Of a stretch of DNA of 64,000 nt, positions 1 to 10,752 are shown piece after piece. The notes below the pieces were generated by a model. The model did no database searches. It saw only the letters and a list, made by a program, of their open reading frames with translations, and had not been told where the DNA came from. The stretch lies in contig MCFE01000078.1 of assembly GCA_002104905.1 (NCBI GenBank), positions 1 to 64,000 of the forward strand, given 5' to 3'. Positions within the stretch are counted from its first letter, which is position 1. The number at the start of each line of letters is the position of its first letter. The DNA is from Basidiobolus meristosporus CBS 931.73. Its lineage: Eukaryota > Basidiobolomycota > Basidiobolomycetes > Basidiobolales > Basidiobolaceae. The position numbers and the translations under genes were made by a program.

Positions 1-1585
1 TATCAATGAGCCCCAGACTGTAAAAGAGGCCCTAAATAGCCCACAGATAAAGTTTTGGAGATCTGCAATGACTGAGGAATATCAGGCCCTAATGGAAAAT
101 CAAATTTGGGACTTGGTCAAATCACCAATCAACCAAAAATCAAGTGGATGCAGTTGGGTCTTTGAGACAAAGTATAAGGCTAATGATACAATTGAAAGAT
201 ACAAAGCAATACTTGTGGCCAAAGGATACTCTCAAACAAAAGAACTTGACTATACTGAGACCTTTGCACCGGTTGTGAAGTTTAATTCAATAAGATTGAT
301 ATTGGCTATTGCAGCCAAATATAAGTTTTTTATTCATCAAATGGGTGTCAAAACTGCATTTTTGAATGAAGAACTTGATAAGGATGTGTATATGGACCAG
401 CCTGATGGGTTTGTTGACCAAGATGACCCCCATTTGGTCTGAAAGCTTAAAGAGTCTCTATATGGACTCAAACAATCACCAAGAGCCTGGAATTGCAAGA
501 TAGATTCTTATTTGGACTCTTTGAGTTTCAAAAGGAGTAATGCTGACTATAGTATAGATTATAAGCCAGATAGAGCAAATCCAGCTCTATTAGCTCTATA
601 TGTGGAGGACCTTATTATTGTTGCCAATAACCTAGCAACATTGGAAGAGACTAAACCAGCTTATCTAAAGAGTTCAGGATGTCCAAACTAGGAGAATTCA
701 GTTACTACTTAGGGATAAAGTCCTCCATAGACAGAAGTACCCAGACAACTGCTCTAAGCCAGTCCAAGTATACTCAAGATATACTAAAGATGTATCAAAT
801 GCAAGGCTGTAAACCAGCAGCTATCCCAATGGAGACAAACATTGACTTGGTCAAAACTCAACTAAATCAAGAGAGCTTGGTGCCATCTGAAATCCCTGAC
901 TTTCCTTGGCAATCTATGGTTGACAGTCTGATGCATATCATGCTTGGAACATGTCTACATATCTCATATTCAGTGGGAGCTGTCAGACAGCATAATCAGA
1001 ACTATGGATCTGATCATATTGCAGCAGTTAAGCGGATTATTAGATACCTAAAAGGAACTGCTGATATCTGCTTAAGATACACTTATAAGCATTCAGAACA
1101 TAATCTTGTGGGATACTCTGATGCTGATTGGGACAAAACTTGGAAGACAGATGATCTACCACAGGATACACCTTTCTTTACTGTCAAGGAGCAATCTCTT
1201 GGAATTCAAGAAAGCAACCAACTGTAGCACTTTCCACCACAGAGGCAGAGTATATGGTGGCCTGTGAAGCTGCAAAAGAAGCAATGTGGTTAAGAAAGCT
1301 TTTTAACTATATAGGCTTAATTCAAAAAATTCTATTACTTTATTTCAAGATAATCAAGGATGCATACAATTAGGTAGAAATCCAACTTTTCATACTAGAA
1401 CTAAGCACATAGATATTAGACATCATTTCATAAGTAAAGCTATAAAGAACAACTTAGTTAACTTAGCCTACGGTCCTACAGATGAAATGATTGCAGACAT
1501 ATTACCAAACCATTAGCTAGAGACAAGTTTGAATATCTTAGGTCAAAATTAGGACTAGTCAGTATGAACATTTAGTTGAGTGGGA
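1..1585 (+). mobile_element. Ty1/copia retrotransposon remnant (reverse transcriptase and RNase H part), decayed
   Basis: This is the 3' part of a copia-type polyprotein, cut off at its 5' side by the window start. Positions 68-442 encode the start of the reverse transcriptase, with the family motifs EEYQALMEN, VAKGYSQ, ETFAPVVKFNSIR and KTAFLNEELDKDVYM. The frame then meets a TGA just before KLKESLYGLKQSPRAW and continues to about 690. The catalytic box reads YVED instead of the usual YVDD. Positions 679-1227 hold the connection domain (SKLGEFSYYLGIK, GYSDADW). A frameshift near 1130-1190 separates it from the RNase H segment (VALSTTEAEYM, TKHIDIRHHFI) up to about 1520. The stop, frameshifts and altered catalytic Asp show that it is inactive. 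No integrase or gag is visible. Confidence 0.9.
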
Positions 1586-1740
1586 GTGCTGTAAAATCTG
1601 TAATTCCACCTAAATATTCACCCAACTTAGTCACTTGTATCATTACCTTCAAATCCTAATGAATACTAACCAAAATCCTTCTTGGGATTTACTTGAAATA
1701 TTTTCACCAAAATATCAGGTACCCAGAACATGAAAATTCT
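1586..1740 (+). other. Putative start of the copia 3' LTR
   Basis: A purine-rich tract, AGTGGGAG, ends at about 1585 directly after the RNase H coding remnant and is followed by TG. That is where a polypurine tract and the TG of a 3' LTR are expected in a copia element. No second LTR copy lies in the window, so neither the start nor the end of the LTR can be proven. Confidence 0.35.
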
Positions 1741-2170
1741 CAAAGTTGTCCAAACAGCCCCAAACTTTGCACACATGCTCTTGGGACCTTCCTAAGCCTA
1801 CTCTATGTGATTTTATGCAATACCATGTAAAAGTATTAATACTACTTTTACATTCAATAAATCATTAAGTGAAAACCACATAATCTACTTGTTCTCCCAA
1901 TCACTTCCAATATTGCCAAGACTCTTACAGCTGTTTCCAGCATTTTATCATGCATATAATAGGAAGCTTTTCAAATATTCCAAATGACCAAATCTTTGCT
2001 CAGATGCTCTTGGGACTTTGCAAGCAAAATTTTTAGGCTTCTTCTATAGGATTATACCAAAGTATAGATACTGCCTTCATGTTCAGTGAATCTTTAACTA
2101 GAAACCACATGCAATCCACATGTTCTCCCAGCCACTATCAATATATCCCAAATCCTCATAGCAGTATGCA
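1741..2170 (+). repeat. Diverged two-copy tandem repeat downstream of the copia remnant
   Basis: Two segments of about 190 bp, at roughly 1745-1935 and 1980-2170, share an ordered series of words: a heptad like TTTGCACA/TTTGCTCA, then ATGCTCTTGGGAC, a stretch ending in CATTCAATAAATC/GTTCAGTGAATC, then GAAACCACAT or GAAAACCACAT, and TTGTTCTCCCA or ATGTTCTCCCA. They differ by many substitutions and small indels. They could be internal LTR repeats or an old tandem duplication. I see no coding capacity. Confidence 0.55.
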
Positions 2171-2886
2171 GGTACTCTTCAACACATGTTCAGGGCAGAA
2201 TAAGTGGCCCAAGAATGTGTCTTCAGGTAGAGTAGAAAACCATCCAGAGCCCATAACACAAAAGATATGTTATCAGCAGATAGTGCAGGTGTGATATGCT
2301 TACTAGGAAAATGGCATGAATCCAATGGTCCACAGGTGAACAATATATTAGTGATGTGAATGCACCACATTCATTAAGGTTTGTGAGGATGAAGAATATG
2401 CGGACTTCTGCTTTGCTAATAAGTGTGCTGATTCCTACAAGACAACAGTTCAAATTCAGATGTTGACATCATGGATGGAGACATGAGGCCTCTGAGTTCA
2501 ATGGCAATTAGGAGGATTTACCCAAACATAAAAATAGATCGAAACTACTTTACCTATATGGGCCTATATAGGGACATGTCCTGAATTGGCGATGAGTAGT
2601 TACTGATGACAACTTCTATTATAAAGCGATTTCTATGATATACAGTAGCATGTGGGAGGAGGGAGTTCTATGGTTGCGTTGCTGTATAATCTACGGTTAA
2701 ACAAAGTCTATAATGCCAGTAAATGACGACGGCAAGGAGGGCGAATACAATCCATACAAAAGAATAAGGGCAACAACTTAAATACAGGAGGGGTTTTACA
2801 TAGGATGCCGTAAGAATGCATGCGTAGGCGCGCCACAACAAAGATAGATTACATCAGCAGTCGCTTGACTGATGAAACCATGAGGA
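2171..2886. other. Intergenic, no feature recognised
   Basis: About 700 bp between the retroelement debris and the 3' end of the F-box gene. The short open frames on both strands have no recognisable protein character. Confidence 0.6.
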
Positions 2887-4726
2887 TTAATCCAACATGC
2901 CAGCGAGCTTATGATACGGCGCTATGTAATCACGATCGGACTCTTGATACCACCAGGTATCTCCATAGATCCCGTGCTCGCGGATTTGACTGATGAGGCT
3001 GCCCGAAAGCCCACCTTTCACAAAGAAGCATTTTTGACAGTGTAGGTTAATGATCTGCAGGTTCGGCCGTAGAAGCAACAGGCTCAGCACATCCTCATCA
3101 CGCAATTTGGAGTTGTTGCAGAAACTGATGGCCCGTAAGTTCGGGCAATTCCTGGCCACCTCTTTACACAGCTTGCTGTTCATGATTCGCCCTCTCAGGT
3201 CCAGGAATTGCAGTTGCCCGCCGATCCCTTTGAGCAATGGACAAAGATTGGTATCGTCCATCATCGTGCTGAACGTCTGCAGTCGAAGGTTTCGTAAATT
3301 TTTGCAGTGCGTAGCGACCATGTGAACGATTTGCTCGTTAAGCCGGACGCCACTCAGATTTAAATACTTCAGGCCGCTTCTATTGGAGCAAACCATCGGC
3401 TCTATGGACTCCTTTGAGATCTTTGTCTTTGCGATGGAGAGGCTGTATAATGAGCGGCAATGACGGGCGACCAAATGGCCGATTCGGTCGTTCATCAAGT
3501 TGTTCCTTGAGATGTCCAAGACTTTCAGGCTAGAACCGCACCTGCAGAGTATAGCTGTCCATGCTCGTATCCCCGGCTTTTGATTGTGCATCACGTTTTG
3601 AAGACGCAATGTATGCAAACTCGATCCAATATGCTCGGCCAAGGATTTTATGTCGGCATTGGTCAACTTTGTGTTGTAAAGGCTAATGGATGTCACGGAC
3701 TTGCCGAGGGATTTCCAGAGAGCGCTGGAGGCATCTCGAACCGTCGACAACGAGATGCTGAGCTCAGTCAGCTGCTTAGGGAAGTAACGGGCGATATCTA
3801 GGCATATCTGATCGAAGAGCTTGAGCGTGTCATCGAACCGAATAAAATTCAAGGAGGTGATGTTTGGACAAGCATCGCTGATTTGCTCGATGTATTTGGC
3901 TGTGAAAACTCCGCCCGCAACCGTGAGCTTCGTCAGGTTGGGAATTCGAGGGAGTAGGAGCGAGAAAAGAAAATTCTCAACAAATGGGCCGGCTATCTCG
4001 AGGGATTTCAGGTGCTTTAGAGGGCCGATCTCTTCAAAGAGGCCCAAGGTCTCTTCGTTGAACTTGGGCTTTTGACAAATGTGATTGGAAGGATTAAAGT
4101 TCATTAGCAACTTGAGCTCTTCCAGATATGGGCACTGTTTGATAACGTATCCAATATCTACGATCAGGCTGTGGTCACATGTGGTTGCGGTGAAGGTCAG
4201 TCGCTTTAGACTAGGGAAGGTGAAGAAGAGGGACGAGAGGAAAGAGGAGCTTGGACGGCGCTGCATATAGTTGTCGAACGACAGGATGGAGAGGGTGTGT
4301 AAATAAGGCAGGAATTTGATCAACCGCTCTATCAGGTGCAGTGACAGGAGGTTTCCCTTGTATCTTTCCAGGTCCAGCTCGCGCACACAACGGGCGACTG
4401 CAAAGGGGGTGTCAGTACGTATGGAGTGGTGAGTCAGGGCATAGAAAAAACCGACCTTTGCTGTTAACCGCAACTGTATTCATGAATGAGATAAGGCTAT
4501 CTTTAGAATGGAAGACTGGCTTTCTCCACAGCAGATGGGTGGCAAAGGAGCTCCATTCTGTGTTGACGAGGGAACAGGAGTAGAGGTCTTTTGGGGAATC
4601 GATGAGGTATGTGAAAATCAAGTGTAGGAGCTCGCCATTGATACGGCTTGAGATAAACGGAGAAACTAAAGGTGGAAATGAATTGGAAGGTTTCATTTGA
4701 TCAAGCAACCGGCCAGGACGGATCAA
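2887..4726 (-). CDS. F-box and leucine-rich-repeat protein (two exons)
   Basis: Likely substrate-recognition subunit of an SCF ubiquitin ligase. Exon 1 is 4456-4726 and exon 2 is 2887-4397. The 58-nt intron (4398-4455) starts GTCGGT, has a TACTGAC branch site and ends TTTGCAG. Joined, they give 593 residues in frame. An F-box lies at about residues 26-70 (INGELLHLIFTYLID, then LVNTEWSSFATHLLW). The rest is a run of leucine-rich repeats of the AMN1/Grr1 type, with repeated L..L.L......D..I..L....P.L..L.L units and CPNL/CRSL caps, for example ARNCPNLRAISFCNN. Without the splice the two frames look like a frameshift in a run of six T. The substrate cannot be inferred. The start ATG could also be 30 nt further in (MKPSNS). 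Confidence 0.85.
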
Positions 4727-7700
4727 GGGCCAATTTATACGAAACCATTACAGCATATGGATTTCTTTGGAAATCGGGTAATTTGCTAAATCCATCAGTT
4801 GATCGCAGTTTCCCTTAGATTGGTCTCAGTAGTTTCGGCCGAGAGGATCCACCACCAGCTGGAACACAATGATCGATATTGCCATCAGCGGCCGTTCATT
4901 TGTGGACAGAAACCGATATAGCCCTGTAGATGTGCTTTTGGTCTTCCAGGACAATGTCATTTTCCAAGAGTATGTACACAGGCATACTCACAAGGTGGCA
5001 CTAGCCAATAAGAGTCTCGATCTGAGTGAAAGTCCCTAAATATTAAACTAGGGTTGGATAAATAGGAGTGGAACAAAGACATCACGACGAGATGAATGCC
5101 TTGTTCCTTGCTTGATGTCTCTTACTCTCATGAACGTTGTACATAAGGATACACTTTCGAATAAACATATCGGTATTGAATCAACAAATCCCAACGGCTC
5201 GATTCCATCCTGATGAGCAAAGTCTAGCCCGCAGCAATGCTCTCGCCGACACTTCCCTTGCTAACGCCAACCACCCAAAGGTCTGACCTTGAGTCTGCAT
5301 GCATTGCTCCTGATGCAAACGATCAATAGAAATATGCCTACAGGCGTTGGCCCTTGTAGGGAGATCAGAAAACATTATTCGATTCCCCGCGTGTCCCTTA
5401 ATGCCTGTACATCAAGCCTTACATTTACAATTCGGCCTTCACGGCCAGCTTTCCAACCATTCACCTACTTTTATGAGGAAGGCTGAAGAAACCTAGAAAA
5501 GGCCATCCAGTTTTATCCGAAGACGGTGATGTATGTTATCCACCGATTCCTCCAAGCAGACATCCATCTGTTCTTGAAGCCCGGTGCATGTCCCTGTAGC
5601 TGCTTCTACTCGATACTACGTCGCTGTCGTCATTGATACTGGATACATCCCTTGAGTGGACACGGCACAACTCCATCCCCCTTTTACATTCACTTTAGTT
5701 ACTGAAGCACATGATCTTTGAATTGGAACTGTCCATAAGAAAGGAAATCTGGATGCTCCAAGTCCGCATACTGGTATCGGCGTTCTTTAGGAAATGGCTG
5801 TTGTGGAACACCATACTCTCACATGATGCTGTAACCCACTCGAAACCATGGCCATCTACAGATCGAGAAGTGCGTGCTACTGGGAAGCGTAAATGTAGCT
5901 GCCACCAGAAAATATAGGTAATGTGAAGGCACCCAACACCTACGCCATCGATCTGCTATGATTATTGTCAAGCAATCATGACCAAATCAAATTGAATCTC
6001 CTACCCCAACAAATGAACTATTTTTCCTTTTAACTTCTCCAATACATGTGTAGCCCATTAGAATGCACGGGAATGCAGCTGTCTCCAGGCTGTACCTATT
6101 GAAATCCATTACCACTAGCAGCAACCACTGGTCTATTAGAGGTTCTGGACCCGCCGTCAGCATGGCAATGAATCTGTTGGTGTGATATTCTCGAAATGTT
6201 ATTTTTGATAATGCTGATATTGATGTTGCGTTGGCACTTATCAAGACGGGTAAATAAATCACCGGAAATTGGGCAATTGTTCGCCGCTGGGATTGGCTGG
6301 GGAGCAAGGTGTTTCAAAAGAAATCCGAATTATCCTGGGAAATGATGGGCATGTTTTGTCTCTTGAGGCAGGCAATTTCCCAATGTATGCATTCGAATGG
6401 CGACGTTTGTACACCAGCCAATGTTGGTGGCACATTCCTCAGTGTTCTTACAATAGTCGTCCGGCTTTCCATAAATGGTTTAGAATTAAGATTTTAACAG
6501 TAGAGTGGTTACACTGCCAACTACTGCATAGGATGTAGGGGGATGCAGGCGGCTTTTGGGCTGTAATATTACGCAGGTGAAGCCCGGTGATAGAATTGGA
6601 AATGAACCTGAATAATGGAAATCTCGATTAGCAGCCTTCTCAAGCCATCCTTACTGTGCACAAGTTGATTGTGGCCATGATCATCTGCTTATCAAGTACG
6701 CAAGGATGAGTGCGCCGCCGAGAAGGTTGGTCCATTCAAAATTGACGCTTACAAGAGCCAAGTGTTCATATGACCAGTATCAAAACATCTAGCCTTCAGC
6801 AAGCTCAAATGGCGGGTCAAACACGATATCGAAGGTAGATTCGCTCCTTTTCGCACTCAAGATCGATCAATTAGACTCTTTGTTTGATTTCCCTAAGAAG
6901 CAATCCAGCGGCCATTTGAGATTTACTTCGTATGCTTCGGCTCATTCTCCTCAATTGGATGCATCCCAGTCCGAGTAGATATATCGTCAGGTTTCATCCC
7001 AGGAAGTCAACCCTTGTCCTCCCATATTGGCTGCCCGCTTTTGGGTCACTGCATTCCTTGGCTTTCCCTAATTCATTCCACAGGACTGTCTAATAGAGCG
7101 GACCTCAATTGGGATATGAGATTGTCTCAACAGACCCATGTGTTTAGGAATGCTGATATTCAATGATGGCATGCATCAATAACATTCTTGTTTACCACCC
7201 CATGCAGAACTCGCAAATATGGAATCGATGGCGAATTCTGGATCTCGATTTGGCGCAATAACAAATTCCCCACTGTAACTCTTTCTAGTTTAATTAGTTT
7301 AAGGTCACGCATAAGTGATGTCGTATAAGAGATGGGATGCACGTATGTTTCACTGAGGTTAATTTAAACCGTTGAGGTTCCTTGCTGTATATTTCTTTGG
7401 CTGACTATTCAATCAGCGTGGGGCGGCCGTCGACTGAGACGACGGTAGTGACGGATGCAAGCTGACCTATAAAACACAACGTCGTAACTTCAAGATTTGG
7501 GGTCCCATGCTTGCCATATAAGGCCTTGCACAAGGGTAGAACATACGTGCGTTATGGTTGCCCGTCCTCTAGACGTACTGGGCATTCTGGCTCTTGAAGT
7601 ATCACAAAGCCACTCGACCGTAGGTGACCAATGTTCCCCTGAATCGACGCTTTCTGGAATTTATTGATAAGTGCCAATTCGGATGCTCAAGATGCCATTG

Positions 7701-9550
7701 TACCAGATAGCTGAATTATTTGGGGCGTGATCAAATTTGTTGTATTCTAGCAATCAGCAGTATGGCAGGAAATCCATTTCTCTTTCGTCAGTAAACTCTA
7801 TTGCAACCTTGATAAACAAGCCAAATACCATTCATACGTATGCCTCTCAAAAGCACTATCTGCTGGCCAGTATCACCAGAGGTTTTCCATATCAAGCCTC
7901 TGTATTTACCCTTACGGATGATGACTTTGCACAGCTCTGGCCTTGACTATTATGGTTTGTAATATATATCTCAACGAGCAGCCAACCCCACTCCGTTCTG
8001 CAATACATACATATCAGTGTTGGAGTGGTTTAGACACCCTAGCATTTAATCGATGAGAAGAGGATTAATATACTGATATATATATTGCTGCCAATATTCC
8101 GTAGCTGGTCTGAAGCACTGTTACACGTCCAAGTGAAAAGGCATTGTTACATAAAGTGAGGTAACAGTATTTGATTATAAATGATCCATTATCAAAATAC
8201 AATAGAGGTGCAGGCACTGAAGGGCCACCCATTGTGCTGAAAAATGTTTAGCGACTGGACGCTTGGGTACTATTTCCTGATGGTGTGCATCGCAAGAAGA
8301 TTCTGTAGGTTTTCCATCGTACTTTTCGTCTTTGAGTTGTGACTTGACAATTGATGAAATTGCAATTGGTGCGAAGGTTCCAGACCTTTCGGTGCCCAAA
8401 CAGAGAGTATGCCGTACCACTAGATAGAGCTCAGGAAACTAAGTGCTTCAGAGAAATGGGCTGTCACTCGACCCCAGATAGGCTCTTGGGAGGAAAGATC
8501 AATACAGGTACAATAGCACCTTTTCTTTATACACAAGTCAATCATACCGACGTTGCTCGATTCAAATACGACCTTCGGTTTACTCCAGCTACTCTGAGTA
8601 TGGGATCGAGATACGTAACAACCAATGGTTGATTGATCCCACCAAATTCCAATCACGCCTACGTTTATTGTTCGGAAAACGGCTGGAGTCATCCATATAG
8701 TTAAGATTTTCATACTCAGACATCTAATTGGGCTTGATCTAATGAAGACTGACAATGTGCCTGCACGTGTGCAGTGTCTCCACCATTGTTTTCTTAGTCT
8801 TCGAACAAGCCTAACGATGAATGTGTAGGCTTTTTATCGTATATGATTTGATGACAGACTTGGATTTACAATCAGATATTTATACTAATTTAGGCCAGTG
8901 ATAATTTTGCCAAGAATACCTGGGTTTTCTGGCCAAGAATATGGGCAAGGCTAGGGTGAGCCTATGAAAAGTTTTCCCTCTTGAATCATGCCTTCTTGGA
9001 CAACCTTGGCATTTCAAAGACCACTATCCAACTGGTTCTTTACCGAGGCCATCTGCAATCTTGGCATTTGAAGTCCACGTAGGCATCTATATGATCTGGG
9101 GTATTCTAACATGGGAACACAAGGGAAATTAGCATAGATCATCAATTATGTGAAATAGCATTGTAAATTTCGAACACCAATACTAAATCAGTCACCACAC
9201 TTTGCCAAGCCCACATTGTATTTTTCGTTGGGCGAAAACGGTCTTTCGCTGTATGGGCATTGATGTTCCTTGTTTCTATGATATCTCACTGATTTTATGG
9301 GATACCAGCTTCGCTATACAAATTTACACAGCCAGGGCATGTGTCATTAGACTCCACGACTTGGCAAGAAAAACCTGGTAATCGGATTTGTACTACAAAG
9401 CGGACTAGAAATGCTTAATACTCTAAATTTTCACCGACGCAAGAGTTGCTATACATTTGTATTGTTGTAAGCACTTTATATCAACCATGCAATTGAAAAG
9501 TTGGCCCCTCCAACCTCCCCCATGTGTTGGCAAAATGTCCCTACTCCCAG
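4727..9550. other. Long intergenic stretch, no gene recognised
   Basis: Nearly 5 kb without a convincing gene. The longest open frames (about 100 codons, for example on the minus strand near 6.0-6.3 kb and 8.4-8.75 kb) lack family motifs, splice-linked continuation and a start context. No tRNA-like cloverleaf, LTR pair or terminal inverted repeat was noticed. It may be old transposon debris or regulatory sequence. Confidence 0.55.
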
Positions 9551-9551
9551 G

Positions 9552-9560
9552 TATATAATA
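9552..9560 (+). promoter_or_regulatory. TATA box of the GPI-protein gene
   Basis: TATATAATA lies 65 nt upstream of the ATG at 9617. The spacing fits a TATA element with a short 5' UTR, and the region between has no ATG in a competing long frame. Confidence 0.6.
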
Positions 9561-9616
9561 CCAGATGAACTCAGCAACTTCCATCAAACTCATCTCCTCA
9601 CTTCTCTAAAACAACC

Positions 9617-10024
9617 ATGTCTATCAAGAGCCTCATATTCTTTGCCGCAGTTTTGGCAGCAAGCCTACTTGGATCTGTTTACGTAGAGGCTTTATCGTGC
9701 CAGGATTGCCTGACCAATGTGCCTTATCAGTCTATGCCTGGCTGTGCGGCATATGATTCCAAGAAGGACATGTCTTTACCGCCTACAGACCTCGCAAAGA
9801 AATGCAACTGTGAAGTTGCCGCACATCCCGAATCCTTCAACCTGTGTAATACCACTTGTTCTCAATCCCTAATAGACTACCAGAAGGACCAAGTTGGAAT
9901 CATGAAATTCATGTTTTCATGCAAGAGTCAAGGAACAAATGGTGCATCCCACCTTACTCTTCAGAACGGCATTCTTTTGGGCTCCGCTATCTTCGTCGCC
10001 ATGCAACTGGTATTGGCATTATAA
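9617..10024 (+). CDS. Small cysteine-rich GPI-anchored secreted protein
   Basis: A 135-residue single-exon protein. Residues 1-25 form a clear signal peptide (MSIKSLIFFAAVLAASLLG, then VYVEA). The mature part has eight cysteines, starting SCQDC and including a KCNC pair and CNTTC, the latter also a potential N-glycosylation site. The C-terminus is a hydrophobic tail (NGILLGSAIFVAMQLVLAL) that runs to the stop without a basic anchor, preceded by small residues (GTNGAS). This is the pattern of a GPI-attachment signal. The protein is therefore expected at the plasma membrane or cell wall. I do not recognise the Cys pattern as a named family; function unknown. A TATA box lies upstream. Confidence 0.8.
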   Translation: MSIKSLIFFAAVLAASLLGSVYVEALSCQDCLTNVPYQSMPGCAAYDSKKDMSLPPTDLAKKCNCEVAAHPESFNLCNTTCSQSLIDYQKDQVGIMKFMFSCKSQGTNGASHLTLQNGILLGSAIFVAMQLVLAL

Positions 10025-10752
10025 ACATGCTTCACAGAACTACAGCCAATTGGTATCTGACAAAACTATTGCAATATCTGCCAAATTATCCATCAATTAT
10101 TCATACCCTACCTCTATTGCTACCAAAGCACTATATTAAACTCAAATAAACAACCCTGACTTTAGCTCATTCATTTTGTGTATTCAATGCTCATAACATA
10201 TCATGCCACTAGGCGTATTGGTGCCGCATCCATGATACTAGGAGCGAGGTCATACCGAGGGTGTTCTTTCGTGGCTTTCCATTGCTATGAAGACCATTTC
10301 TATCTCATTCCTTCCCTCATATGAGCATTGGAAAGCCATGCAAAATTCGTGCAAGAGTACATGAATGCGATCTAAATCCAACAATACGGAAGCGATTATC
10401 GAGGCTTCAAACCTTGGCGTACCTGCACCAGAGATTCCCTGGTAGTAAATAGCCAAAAGGTTTTGGCTTATTTCTGTCATCAAAAGCAATAAGCAGGGGA
10501 ATTCATCTAGATAACAACTGATATATTTATGAATGATAAATATGAAGCCATAAAAATATTAAGGTTGAACCATATGCGATTCTCATCTATCCTCATAATA
10601 AGCGGTCTAGTCGACTACTAGGCTCCGGCCAACCTAACTTGGCTGTGATTCTGGCTTGTAAAAACGGCACAACTGTAGCACTGAATGTCTTTATTTCCAA
10701 CATAAAACGGAAGAACAACACCGAAAATCTTGAATGTTTGGGCCGAAAGGGA
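10025..10752. other. Intergenic between convergent genes
   Basis: Contains the 3' flanks of the GPI-protein gene (+) and the phospholipase D gene (-). A 79-codon frame at 10250-10489 (-) has no recognisable features and is not called. Confidence 0.55.

Noticed and set aside
4398-4473. Apparent frameshift in a run of six T between the F-box and LRR parts
   Set aside because: A 58-nt intron with consensus branch site TACTGAC and acceptor TTTGCAG joins the two parts in frame, so no mutation or sequencing error is needed.
5191-5400. GGCTCGATTCCATCC and TTCGATTCCCC, which recall tRNA T-loops
   Set aside because: No matching acceptor stem, D-arm or anticodon arm could be laid out around them.
5987-6317. 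Two overlapping minus-strand frames of about 100 and 73 codons
   Set aside because: No protein-like composition and no family; likely chance.
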